DNA of 64,000 nt from Onchidella celtica (Eukaryota > Mollusca > Gastropoda > Systellommatophora > Onchidiidae), in assembly GCA_963931925.1 (NCBI GenBank), contig OZ007570.1:29737188-29801187 (forward strand), read 5' to 3'. A program made the position numbers and the translations under genes. How positions within the stretch are numbered: position 1 is the first letter of the stretch; the number at the start of each line of letters is the position of its first letter. The notes under the pieces are model-generated. The model saw only the letters and a program-made list of their open reading frames with translations. It made no database searches and had not been told where the DNA came from. Of this stretch, positions 47,701-53,285 are shown one piece after another.

Positions 47701-50700
47701 AAGCTTATGCAATTATTTTTATCGTCATGATGGTGGTCAGGGCAACAAACCAGAATAATTCATGATCTTTGACTGGTCAGTAAAAAAATTTACATATTAT
47801 ATCATTTAATTTTAACAGTGCTTGTTTCTTTATTTTCCCTATGATGTGATCATTTTCTCAATCACCCTAAATAAGTTTTTTTTTTTTTAATTCACTAGCT
47901 GAGGTACCCGGCATAAACCTGTGAACCCACCGTTCTATCTCTCTCTCTCTTTTTGGTTTTCAAAGCTTCCCATATTCTAGTCTTACTGGAGAGTTTATGC
48001 GCACCAGAGCACTATGCAGTCACTTCTTGTAGGGAAATTGCGCGCACGGAATTGAACGTGTATTTATATCATTTTCCAGTGCGGTGTGCTTACTACTACA
48101 GGGAGCCAAAAAAAATAATTATTGTATTTCACATTTTTACCTTTTTATTTAAAAATACCTGAAACTTGAATCAGCACAATCGGTCGATACAAAAGCGATT
48201 GGGCTGGATTAGTTGACACTTAATAAAATTAATTTTACAATTTTTTAAACTGTCATTTAGGCTGAAGGGTCAAGCAAAAAAAAAAAGGAGCCAAAATTGT
48301 ACCACAATGAATTATTACCGTCACTAACTTGTTTTTATAATAAGATTGTTGAAATACGGTAATACTGAACAGGTATAAACCTTCTACTGCAAGGAATCTT
48401 TTACGTTTATTTACATGGCTAGCATTGTTTATCTTCTCCACCTACAGTTTGTCAGGTACATGATAAAATCCCCAGCAGTTTGACGTTTGTCCTAAAGTAC
48501 ATAATTTATTGTATATCATTTGGCCTGTTTGGCCCCTGTTTTGCCCACACTTCCAGACTGCAGATCCTACGAGTTCGAGTGCAGAAACAAAGAGTGTCTC
48601 AGCATTTCGTATCGGTGCGATGGCTACAATGATTGTGGGTGCTTGGAAGATTGCGATGAAGACGGATGTTCATCCCTGAGTATATGTGAGTAGTTCAGTT
48701 TCAGCCATTTCAAAAACAACAGTAATTGTAAACCTTTTTGTATGGTGGAAGCTGGAAGAGGGGTGGGGGTGGAGAGACCTTGTGGTTTGCAGGCTAGGAA
48801 AACAGTATTCGTGGCAATGCTCCCTCCAAGCTGCGCGGGTGTGCGACTATGCAGTTGTTATACTATTGCAACGTACATCAGAATGTTGCCTCTTATTTTA
48901 ATTTACAAAATACGATTGTTTTGGCCACTATTCAAGATATTTTATTGCTCAAAGCATCAAGCGTTTCGCTCAGTGGTTTTGAAAAATGAAAGGAACGTTG
49001 ATTCGAGGGTACCGTAGGTGGTATGGAGGGAGGGGCCATCTATGATTTACTTTATGCTCGATTCCGGCGCTTTTTGATCTACCCCAATTCCTCCATGTAC
49101 GCTTTTGATACGCTTGTCTTGACTTGAACCCCTCGTCCTTTTACCGCGTACGAGTATAGGGTCATTAATAAAAAGTAAGAATAAATAAGCAAAAGAAAAT
49201 TTCCCAGAACAAAGTTCTAATGACACCCAGAGATTGCTGGTATGTAATTTGAGGAATACAGAAAATTTAAGGATTAGGGTGTAATTGTGCTAATTCTGGC
49301 TGAATTTTTTATACCTCTCTGTCTCCATTTGTACCCAGGACGTACGGAAAAGGTTAAAATCTTGAATGTCCATAATAAAGCCTTGATTTTCTGAAACTTT
49401 GAGATGCATTTTTGCATGGATTATTTGACTGTTGCATCAGAAACGTGATCTTTGTAGAATCCAAGAACTTTATTAAATTTTACTTACAAAAAAAAAAATG
49501 AAAACGGAACTCTCCATTTTATGACTACATGTATAACACAGCTTAGGTACCCTCTCCACCCCAACACCTAACCTACGCTTTTCATACATTTCAAGTAAAA
49601 AATATTTTTTTTTAGGTTTGCCTCTCCTGCAGAATTAGACCTTTCACACTTGTGTAGTTTGATGACAGGGCGCCAGCTATAAACGTACTTTTTTTTTTTT
49701 TAGCTTTTTTTTTATGTTACCATCTGGTCACATGTATAAATATATATATATTTTTTTTACTTTTGACCACAGCAAAAGGAGCACAGGTTGGAATAGCCCT
49801 GGGCGTGGGAGTGGCTGTGTTCTGTTTAGTGTGCTTGATTGACTTCATCATAGAAGGCAAAAACACATGGCTGGCGGCACAAGCTGAGGCTGTAAGTTAT
49901 ATTGCGTTTTGTTCCTACACATTTCGTAGTAGAATTTACAATTTCTTTGATTATAAGGAATATCTCAAACAGATAAAACGTTACGAAAGTACATCAGTCG
50001 CGAGTGTTGAAAACTGAACCGTCCATGTTTGTTGTACAATTTTTTTAAGTTAGTGCATTCTCATACACCTTACCGATATCCAAGTTTATTTGATGTCCCT
50101 CAACGGATGGTTTCAAGCTGAGATATTTCCCTTCTTGGTAATAATATACCGACAACAATGAATAAATCATGGCAGTATCAGCAGTAATATTCTTGTGCAC
50201 ACTGCTGTCCAACTCCAAAAATTCACATTTTTTGGTTGATGGAAACAGAACAATACATAAAGAAATATAAATAAAAGATTAATGATAGAACACGGCAGAA
50301 ATACAAAAACAAACAACAACCAAAAACATTCCAATCAAACTGTCAGTCTCAGTTCACTCGTTCGACATTGAATAAGATTTTTGTTCGTGTGTTTCTGTCT
50401 CCTCCTCCCCCCCCCCCACCCCCCATGAAGCTGGCCTTTCTAAATTTAGGTGACCTGTATCCGACTACGACCGACTCCATATCTCTTAACTAAAAACTGA
50501 GTCTGAATGTATGTGATAATCATTTTTTTTTTTCTCCTGTTGCAGATGCGAGAGAAAGAAATGCTGGCAGAGAAACAGAGACAGAGAGCTAACAGAGCCT
50601 TTACTAAATTCATTGGCGGATACAATGAAACCTTCTCGAAACCAGACGCCAATACCAGCAACAAGGCTGCTCCCAACAAGAAATCTCCTGAACTTGCAAT

Positions 50701-50719
50701 AACAGATTTTGATGCTTAG
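26606..50719 (+). CDS. CUB-LDLa single-pass membrane protein, gene assembled from six exons
   Basis: Exons at 26606-26793, 36848-37010, 38276-38314, 48557-48685, 49773-49891 and 50546-50719 join in matching phases (1-0, 0-1, 1-1, 1-1, 1-0, 0-stop). The product starts at the first CUB cysteine (CGDYYQVGSS), has CUB hallmarks SPSYPDFYP, KCIWLVEVP, VRDGG and LLGRFCDS, then an Asn/Thr linker with NTT sites, an LDLa-like Cys module, one membrane helix (VGIALGVGVAVFCLVCLIDF) and a Lys/Arg/Gln-rich tail ending in ITDFDA. CUB plus LDLa plus one membrane segment recalls NETO and LRP12-type receptors, but there is only one CUB and a short tail; the ligand is unknown. It should sit in the plasma membrane with the CUB outside. 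Two antisense LTR elements enlarge its introns. With the proposed exon at 25041 the protein has 322 residues. Confidence 0.85.
27032..27111. repeat. Short dispersed repeat, copy 1 of 2
   Basis: A poly-C run followed by AAGATCTAAATCTGGTCCCC and ending TTAAGCAATAAGGA. The same 80 bp recurs at 27291-27370 with one substitution outside the poly-C run, so the duplication is recent. Confidence 0.9.
27291..27370. repeat. Short dispersed repeat, copy 2 of 2
   Basis: Direct repeat of 27032-27111, again headed by poly-C and ending GCAATAAGGA. The two copies are about 180 bp apart. Read in reverse, the unit ends in poly-G. Confidence 0.9.
27403..27446 (+). mobile_element. hAT-type MITE, split copy, left part
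   Basis: CAGTGGCAGATCTACT plus GGAGCTTAAGCTGCAGG matches the left 45 bp of the MITE copies at 19055 and 53102, then stops abruptly. The remainder resumes at 36607. The last eight bases here, GCTGCAGG, recur as GCTTCAGG at 36607-36614, which looks like the target duplication of the insertion that split it. Confidence 0.6.
27447..27755. mobile_element. Left flank of an unidentified element that itself holds element A
   Basis: About 309 bp here, with 36499-36606 on the other side of element A, form an insertion of roughly 417 bp into the split MITE. It contains short self-complementary blocks (GCCCCCAAAGGGGGC near 27678-27692) and TTC repeats beside the element A insertion site. It shows no coding content and the family is unknown. 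Confidence 0.45.
27751..27755. repeat. Target site duplication CTGGT, left of element A
   Basis: Exact 5-bp match to 36494-36498, as left by Ty3/gypsy integrases. Confidence 0.95.
27756..28982 (-). repeat. Element A 3' LTR
   Basis: Direct repeat of 35267-36493 at an offset of exactly 7,511 bp, equal in length and apparently identical. In element sense it starts TGTCATGATTCGG and ends CTCGTGACA. Confidence 0.96.
28983..28997 (-). other. Element A polypurine tract
   Basis: In element sense, CTGGGGTGGGGGATA lies directly before the 3' LTR. Element B has nearly the same tract, GGGGTGGGGGATGA. Confidence 0.8.
29602..34077 (-). CDS. Element A gag-pol polyprotein, 1,491 residues, integrase before RT
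   Basis: Single frame with no internal stop. Residues 1-105 form a charged coiled coil with tandem LREEKAAER units. Residues 115-290 are a capsid-type gag related to the SCAN fold. A zinc knuckle, CYRCGAGGHIARQC, lies at about 384-397. The protease active site DSG is near 458. Integrase follows: the HHCC zinc region at about 639-680, then DDE landmarks VDIVGPL, SDRGPQF and HPQSNGCCE, and a GPF/Y module TWKGPFLV near 942. Reverse transcriptase comes next (about 1090-1250; FCIDYRKLN, MPFGLVTAPATF, YFDD near 1225-1228). RNase H ends the frame (about 1370-1490; TDASD, TDHKPL). Gag and pol share one frame, so no frameshift or read-through is needed. It would form virus-like particles in the cytoplasm and integrate cDNA in the nucleus, as in the family. 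Confidence 0.95.
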   Translation of the reverse strand: MAELQKYLELAQSFGIPEAQRASWVDQKLKEEREEKAAERLREEKAAERLREEKAAERLREEKAAEILREEKAAEREDRAAERAEKQAQREYELALKQLEAKQAQPTGAPEVTSNNKTKPKLPTFNDKVDRIDSYLHRFELHAVCAGWQRSEYTSCLANLLTGRALEVFHSLTIDDARDYDILKTALLKRFQHTEDGFHKRFRDCKPEASENFSTYVDRLRHLLSRWTELAGVEEGNYKKLYDLIIKDQIYMSCHTDLVAHFKEQAPKTTVEITSIAERYAAAHPNRSLAKAKVNEPCYAGAATKTPVPSRQSRQPFRQSPQVRPRSEPPVSRRQPNPHKFSRDWEPRYTRPFPTGGPRNNYYQAPTFPSYRGTPRRDDNPVYCYRCGAGGHIARQCRVRLDAANACSVAFTENRGYRTRNAETVDKVIPVMSALHERGALTLYEGRVNAIRASVLRDSGCTTVGVRESLVRPAQLLDRDATCITFGGSVEHFRLAEIYVDTPFITGVVTACVLPNPVADLIIGNIPHLKDVSDCELGIWDDNDIACVTTRQQSRRQSDDTLRSPVVDLDVTPEIFRNEQRTDPSLKPLFAKIDPDNPDTSRFCLKDDLLYRVFRGKRETILQLVIPRSFRRDITRLAHDTPLAGHQGKARTKSRVLSQFFWPGVYGDINSYVSRCDTCQKRTPKGKTSRAPIQEMPPVSTPFQRVAVDIVGPLPKSDRGHRFILSVIDYATRWPEAVPLKEISADHVAEALVTIFTRVGFPSELLSDRGPQFTSDLFRKVLELTGIRQKLTSPYHPQSNGCCERWNATMKTMLARVSADRPGDWDRRLPAILFAYRELPNATTGFSPFELLYGRKPRGPMAILRDLYAGSDTDVPDTRSAYQYIVDLRHRIVNACDLARQFACVRTRSFIGYRDRGSRLRTLSVGDRALVLLPETNNKLLLTWKGPFLVKKRLSRVNYLITIRGNDKVYHINMLKKYLTDDQTHHDHSCHVVAQANAAMVTIDDNDREPLSMTRSLLSLQATEDATSVNINPELDQSKTQDIMNLVREFSPVFTDLPGKTSLVQHVIRLHSDVPVFVKPYPRPLQAHDTIQSEVEKMLSLGVIERSTSPYCSPIVLVKKTDGSVRFCIDYRKLNALTIYDAEPIPNQEDLFARLAESSVFSKIDLAKGYWQIPMEEASKQYTAFQTPMGLMQWRFMPFGLVTAPATFARMMNILLQQTPCVLSYFDDICAFHTDWKGHLEALRQVLSKLRDAGLTAKPSKVFLGYTQINFLGHTIAKGVQTPDDSKISKILKLQAPHTKKQVRSLLGFLSYYRKFVPNFSALTAPLSDLTRKDRPNKITWNTQCATALATVQQLFSSSPLLILPNIRRTFTVRTDASDQGIGAVLLQERDGLLRPCMYASRKLLPREQRYAIIERECLAIVYAVDAFSRYLLMTEFVIETDHKPLLFLKSNRAKNARLTRWSLALQEYRFIIKAIPGGDNVHADLLSRLP
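33858..33970 (-). repeat. 27-bp in-frame tandem repeat in the element A gag N-terminus
   Basis: About four copies of a 27-bp unit encode LREEKAAER, the heart of the gag coiled coil. Being a multiple of three, changes in copy number would alter coil length without disturbing the frame. Confidence 0.9.
34078..35266 (-). other. Element A 5' leader
   Basis: About 1.2 kb between the 5' LTR and the gag start, with no open frame of note. The candidate primer-binding site TGGAGGGGACCCC starts two bases inside the LTR edge (about 35252-35264). It recalls a tRNA end with U before CCA, but I cannot name the tRNA. Confidence 0.6.
35267..36493 (-). repeat. Element A 5' LTR
   Basis: Partner of 27756-28982, followed at once by the CTGGT duplication at 36494-36498. 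It would hold the element's promoter. Confidence 0.96.
36494..36498. repeat. Target site duplication CTGGT, right of element A
   Basis: Exact match to 27751-27755. Confidence 0.95.
36607..36753 (+). mobile_element. hAT-type MITE, split copy, right part
   Basis: From GCTTCAGGGCCCATAATCCC to the terminal CCACTG this matches the right two thirds of the MITE at 53102-53285, including TGTTGCCCTATTGTTG and GGGCCCCATAATAGTTCAAG. With 27403-27446 it makes one complete copy interrupted by about 9.2 kb. Confidence 0.75.
36848..37010 (+). CDS. CUB domain exon, C-terminal half
   Basis: Acceptor TGACCAG at 36841-36847 and donor TACA|GTAAGT at 37010/37011. It enters in phase 0 and leaves in phase 1. It reads VRDGGRYAPLLGRFCDS..., the second half of a CUB domain, with the conserved Arg-Asp-Gly, Gly-Arg-Phe-Cys, Phe-Lys-Ser-Asp strand and final F-I-A-V-Y. 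The first half lies 10 kb upstream across element A. Confidence 0.9.
37021..37190. repeat. CT/GT microsatellite beside the CUB exon
   Basis: CT runs with GT and GTGC interruptions begin only 10 bp past the splice donor. Frames across the tract are low complexity. Confidence 0.93.
37191..38275. other. Intron with TAAA run and imperfect 70-bp repeats
   Basis: A (TAAA)n run lies at about 37270-37308. Between about 37430 and 37750, phrases like TGAT(A/G)GCC(T)CAGTAT and CCCAGCATA recur every 70 bp or so, suggesting a decayed tandem array. A segment at 38011-38083 matches 57853-57931. No exon was seen before 38276. Confidence 0.5.
38011..38083 (+). repeat. Dispersed repeat, copy 1 (partner at 57853)
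   Basis: Shares GTGTGGTCAC...GAAGTTTTAGATGCTTACATGTTCAC and the following TTCTAG with 57853-57931. It is probably part of an old interspersed element; its ends are not clear. Confidence 0.65.
38276..38314 (+). CDS. 39-bp linker exon of the CUB-LDLa gene
   Basis: A T-rich tract and acceptor CTGTCAG end at 38275; the donor ACAA|GTGAGT follows 38314. It is symmetric, phase 1 to phase 1, and encodes 13 codons reading NTTPDNTTLPYT with the split codons on each side. The Asn-x-Thr sites suggest N-glycosylation, and the Thr/Pro content a short extended stalk between CUB and LDLa. Its symmetry means it could be skipped without a frame change. Confidence 0.72.
38454..38458. repeat. Target site duplication AGTAT, left of element B
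   Basis: Exact 5-bp match to 46946-46950. Confidence 0.95.
38459..39724 (-). repeat. Element B 3' LTR
   Basis: Near-identical direct repeat of 45678-46945. In element sense it starts TGTCACGAGTGGAGTG and ends GATTTGTGACA. Confidence 0.96.
39725..39745 (-). other. Element B polypurine tract
   Basis: In element sense, a T-run, then GGGGTGGGGGATGA directly before the 3' LTR. The G-rich core is shared with element A. Confidence 0.8.
40077..44729 (-). CDS. Element B gag-pol polyprotein, 1,550 residues, integrase before RT
   Basis: Single open frame. Residues 1-100 are a Glu/Gln/Arg/Lys coiled coil. Residues 115-290 are a SCAN-related capsid gag (DLMIRDQLYASC, LKENEPAT). Two zinc knuckles, CWTCGRVGHFSREC and CWNCGRADHISVNC, lie at about 382-413, against one in element A, followed by a CPSC pair. 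The protease DTG is near 500. Integrase follows with HLAHDVPLAGH, CSACQK, SDRGAQF and HPQANGMCE, then a GPY module TWKGPYVI. Reverse transcriptase comes next with FCIDFRRLN, MPFGLVNAPATF and FFDD; the residue before DD is Phe in both elements. RNase H closes it (TDASD, QTDHKPL). Gag and pol are fused in one frame. The function is the normal retrotransposition cycle of the family. Confidence 0.95.
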   Translation of the reverse strand: MAELQQLMKLGKELGLEGEELRGWIKEQQADLRDERAKDREKEAQERQQEKEAQERQQEREAKAQERELKLKEIEAQERETDARVRIAELELKKNTPTETVERQVHNKGGVRIKLPTFDDRKDDIDAFLYRFELNAQLQWGENKELWSTYLASLLQGRALTYFKELQREDVQDYDKLKALLLRRFARTEEYFREQFRRARADTREDFAAFVARLTEYFANWVDLAHVGADFAKLKDLMIRDQLYASCHKDLVAFLKENEPATVQEASKLAEAYRTAHPSKPVARAYVQDAGYVAVVEGSPAGLKDRSRQRGAYSGQAQGQRRGYHQSPAYGSGKFDRARGLGRGNGRGRFVTFADDRRHRDFSSGRDGSRGPRPSAAQGAECWTCGRVGHFSRECRAAKCWNCGRADHISVNCPAGRIAANVDSSSSPCSPNKFHHAAACVTSDNGGGQYSKCPSCEKLLSSGVLPCGRKIPVINSCHTGGGLRVYPGFVGDEPVSVLRDTGSTVVGVHRDCIRDSQLTGETVPCIQFSGAIEKLPMARIVIDTPFLSGEVEAVVGCFPGAQLIIGNVLRVVSPSDENVQAWSQSKGIDFCAAVETRRRVADKDKIRPLATPAVNLDITPERLARLQREDPSLNPCFGEARTEKTRKYKNGSSSFVVQAGILFRKYVTVASILKQVVVPALLIATVLHLAHDVPLAGHMGIARTKERVLKNFYWPSIHRDVQVYCKTCSACQKTTHKGRTPQAPLQKISTVSEPFKKVSIDLVGPIHPATDRGNRFFLTVICNATRWPEAIPLRTITSEAVAEALFAIFARVRIPEQILSDRGAQFTSEMMKELFRLFSIQRITTTPYHPQANGMCERLNSTLKSMLRKVAADRPKDWDRYIPAVLFAYREVRQESTGFSPFEMMYGRSPRGPTDVLRDMMTSPSSGDDEQISVFQYLVDLRERLSSARTIAEEASSIASKRAKDYKDRGSKLRIFKPGDKVLLLLPTDHNKLLMTWKGPYVIERVVSKVDYAIHIDGTSKVFHVNMLQRFYERPQYLCAQTRPEETVFSIACTGVVDQLDCDVSDTEAQEELQIQLPELTPTQGYRDVKINPDLTSSRSRELKTLLASFPDVITDLPGRTTVIQHQIKLTSDKPVFLRPYPLPFSSRDRVIKEVESMLKLDVIEPSTSPYSSPIVLVKKLDGSVRFCIDFRRLNTITVGDREPIPFQEELIASLAGSTWFSKIDLTKGYWEIPLTEESKQYTAFQTPIGLFQFKVMPFGLVNAPATFARLMRLVLKDIPNVVSFFDDIACHTSTWSDHIQTLTVIFKRLRHFGLTAKPAKMDLACPEIVFLGHIVGRGVQRPEVTKIDKLVGLQIPKTKKQVRSLVGILNYYRKFIPNFSSLSSSLTDLTKKGQPDKVQWTSECQTAFDNLVTALSSSPILILPDFRSNFILRTDASDSGVGACLLQEKNECLHPVCYVSRKLLQRERKYSVIERECLAIVWSVQKLGRYLMGREFCIQTDHKPLTFLSKNRSSSPRLSRWALALQPYTFVIQPIPGTSNHIADYLSRA
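44730..45677 (-). other. Element B 5' leader with tRNA-Pro primer-binding site
   Basis: About 0.95 kb without a coding frame. In element sense TGGGGGCTCGTCC (45676-45664) starts one base inside the LTR edge. It equals the first 13 bases of the well-known retroviral tRNA-Pro primer site. Confidence 0.8.
45678..46945 (-). repeat. Element B 5' LTR
   Basis: Partner of 38459-39724, followed by AGTAT at 46946-46950. Confidence 0.96.
46946..46950. repeat. Target site duplication AGTAT, right of element B
   Basis: Exact match to 38454-38458. Confidence 0.95.
46951..48556. other. Intron between element B and the LDLa exon
   Basis: AT-rich intron. Apart from the imperfect tandem repeat at 47152-47355 I see nothing that can be named. 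Confidence 0.55.
47152..47355. repeat. Imperfect tandem repeat, three units of about 68 bp
   Basis: Units share AT(A)G(A/C)TCGAGCTTACTGAAA, then GTG(A)TGTC or GAGGTCTTGA, then CTGCAGAT. The third is the most diverged (ATCGAGCTGACTAAAACA). No coding sense. Confidence 0.7.
48557..48685 (+). CDS. LDLa-like module exon with eight cysteines
   Basis: Acceptor CTTCCAG ends at 48556 and donor TATAT|GTGAGT follows 48685. It is a symmetric phase 1-1 exon of 43 codons, the usual form for LDLa repeats. It reads CRSYEFECRNKECLSI then SYRCDGYNDCGCLEDCDEDGC. The C-x-F-x-C, K-x-C-L and RCDGYNDC parts match LDLa, but the usual DGSDE calcium loop is replaced by GCLEDCDED, adding a Cys pair and keeping acidic side chains. 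Calcium binding may therefore differ from a classical repeat. Confidence 0.85.
48686..49772. other. Intron between the LDLa and transmembrane exons
   Basis: AT-rich, with T-runs just before the next acceptor. No element or RNA gene was recognised. Confidence 0.6.
49773..49891 (+). CDS. Transmembrane exon of the CUB-LDLa gene
   Basis: Acceptor GACCACAG at 49765-49772 and donor GCT|GTAAGT at 49891/49892; phase 1 in, phase 0 out. It encodes KGAQ, then about 20 hydrophobic residues with a GxGxGV glycine pattern (VGIALGVGVAVFCLVCLIDF), then IIEGKNTW, which starts the cytoplasmic side. Two cysteines at the helix end could be palmitoylated; that is an inference. Confidence 0.85.
49892..50545. other. 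Last intron of the CUB-LDLa gene
   Basis: Contains poly-C near 50407-50423 and a T-run before the acceptor TTGCAG. No exon was seen inside. Confidence 0.65.
50546..50719 (+). CDS. Terminal exon: cytoplasmic tail and stop
   Basis: Acceptor TGTTGCAG ends at 50545; it enters in phase 0 and the stop TAG is at 50717-50719. It encodes a highly charged helix (MREKEMLAEKQRQRANRAF), then FIGGYNETF and a Lys/Pro/Asn-rich end closing with ITDFDA. No kinase or known adaptor motif stands out; the basic helix could contact the membrane or a partner. Confidence 0.85.
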   Translation: MREKEMLAEKQRQRANRAFTKFIGGYNETFSKPDANTSNKAAPNKKSPELAITDFDA

Positions 50720-53022
50720 GCATCAAACAGTAGACTTCATATTATAAATTCATGTGTTACCATGGATGTGTTAGGCTCGTGCAGCGACAGCAACAATATT
50801 TTTCTGTGGTGTTGTGCTGCCAAATACTTGGACAAGGCAAGGTCACAGTAATGTGGGAGATTTTAAGTTTTCTGGACAACAGATTACTAATACACTCTGT
50901 TTTATGGAAAGTCAGTTGTGTTGTTTTATCTAGTTGGTTATAAATTCTAGGCTCTTCAGGCTGCCAGTGTGCATTCAGCTGTGTGGGCACTACCAAGCAT
51001 CTTTAAAATTGAATGTGACTGAACATGTGAATAGGTTAAAAATATATTGAATGTCAGTTTGAAATTTCATCCAAGTGCAAATCAACAAAGCATCTGTGAT
51101 TTAGATTAGTATTTGAACTTGGAATGAAGTACCGGTAAACTATTAGCTGTTGTTACTTCATAGTACACTGAAGGTTTAGGCAGTTCAACATATATATATA
51201 TGATGACGCACTCTTCAAAATTTACAATTATAAGAAATATTTTCTAATCTGTTGAAATCTTAGCTGTTCTAATGATACTTTTAGATATTACTTATGTCCA
51301 TGTTATCAAAAATTCCAAAGAGTGAAGTGAAACAGGACAACATAAAATAACAGTTCCATTACTGCGATGCATTTAAGGGGGCCGGGGGGCAGAGGAGGAC
51401 TGGAGGAGTCAATTTCTTCAGCCAAGCAAGTCTTAGATTGATGTCCCCTGACGGTTAGGCCTGGCATCCTTTGAGAAAATTACACACATAATCTTTTGAT
51501 TCACATCTTATTGTGACAGTCTAGCACACAAACCACCCAAGTCAACAGAGGACAACATTACAGGAGGAAGAAAAAAAAATGAATGTGGTTAACTACAGAA
51601 ACGGCAAACTGAGACAAATGGTTTCATGTAATTTATTTATTATTAGTATTTTCCAGTTATGCCCTTTGGTCAGATATTTTGATACACGAATTGGAATAAG
51701 GTCCTCTTCTTTTCCCAGTGAAAAAAAAACAACAAAAAACAATTGGGAGATTTCACCAAAAGCCGTGGCCATTGACGCGATTTTAATTGCTTTACAGTAA
51801 TTTCATTGCTATTAATATTCACATGCCTGTATTGCCGTCTTGGTCAGTAATTGAATTTGTTTACTTCTTTATTTATCATACAGTACAGTGAAAATTGCTT
51901 TTCTAGTATGACAGCAGTCACCGCACTGATTGCATTACACGTGAATATCATTTTCCTTTTAGGCAAGGTTGTTTTTTTTTGTTGTTGTTGTTTTTACCTC
52001 CGTGTTTTCATTTTGTCTTTTATGAATGTGTCACACAATCTCTGATATGTTCTACATGCTGTCTGTTCTTCTGTTTATGATTAATAATTAGACAACTTTG
52101 AACAAGCTGATGTTCCATGGATTTCATAATAATTATTTATATGTAAATAATAAAGCAAAAATTAATTTCAAGGTTAGTCCAAATATAATGTATAAATGTA
52201 TTTCTTTTTCACTGCGACATCATTCCGATACTAGCTAGGTACAAGGTAAAGATTTACAAGTGCTTTTCATAGTAAGCTGTTATCAATGCAGCAGATCGTT
52301 GTGAATGCGTATGTTCCAGGATAGGCTTTAGAAACTGCATTACACCGTTTAGAAACTAAATCATACTGTTACTGCCTTAAGATTTCTCTCATGGATTCCC
52401 CGTTCCTATTTAGACTTGACTCAGTAACTGGGTTTTAATTTGGGGTTACATTATATACACAAATCTAATTTCCTTCATAGAAACAAAATGTTGTTACACT
52501 TACAGTAGTAACAACATAAGTGGCCAAATTCAAGACTTTAGGTCGCATAGCTTGAAAATACATGGGTGGTTCCTTAATTGTGATAATAGAAAGGAATTAC
52601 AGATGTACTCTTATTATGTTTGTCTCTGACCTCATACTCTTGTACTTCCATATCTTCGTAAAAATCTACATAGTCCTTTGTCAGTAAACATAATATCTAG
52701 ATCCCAAATTCATAATGGTCTTTGTCGGTCACCAGTGGGGATTTGACTGGAGAATGGATTGTTTAATTTTGCAAAACTTTACATTTTTAGAGGTCTGGGC
52801 TGAGGTGAAAATTTGAAAATATTAAAACTCATGATTTTAAAAGTAATCATATTGTTTGACAGATTTTCTTCTGTCCATATAATAATTATTATTATATAAC
52901 ATTGAATGTCTATAGAGAGACAAAGTTCTATGCATGAAATATCAGAGACATATGGCAGTAAATTATACTGCAAAATTATAATGTTTTAAGTCTCATTCGT
53001 CATTACAGTTGCTTTGAATAAA
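50720..53022 (+). other. Probable 3' UTR of the CUB-LDLa gene
   Basis: No coding signal follows the stop. Two AATAAA signals are visible, at 52149-52154 and 53017-53022. The second is followed about 25 bp later by a GT-rich TGTGTCTGGT, the usual arrangement of a cleavage site. The UTR would be about 1.4 or 2.3 kb. Confidence 0.5.
53017..53022 (+). terminator. Likely polyadenylation signal of the CUB-LDLa gene
   Basis: AATAAA with a GT-rich element about 25 bp downstream, immediately before a MITE at 53102. An alternative signal lies at 52149. Confidence 0.45.
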
Positions 53023-53101
53023 TACAAATTGTAAAGGAAAAAAGTGTGTCTGGTATCAACTGCATAGTTAACAATTTGTGATAAGAAAGTTTTGTTACAG
53101 C

Positions 53102-53285
53102 CAGTGCCCGCTCATCTTCCATGAAACGAATGAAGCTTAAGCTTCAGGGCCCATAATCCCTGAGGGACCCTGAAGAAACTTTCTTTTATTGGGTGAATTT
53201 TAAATGTTGCCCTGTTGTTGCTGGTTGCGAAAGGGCCCCATAACAGTTCAAGCTTCACGGTCCCAAAAATGCAGGTCCGCCATTG
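53102..53285 (+). mobile_element. hAT-type MITE, copy 3
   Basis: Starts CAGTGCCCGCTC and ends AGGTCCGCCATTG, flanked by the 8-bp pair GTTACAGC (53094-53101) and ATTACAGC (53286-53293), one mismatch. The body matches the copies at 19055 and 36607, including TTCAGGGCCCATAATCCC and TGTTGCCCTGTTGTTG. It lies between the two convergent genes. Confidence 0.85.
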
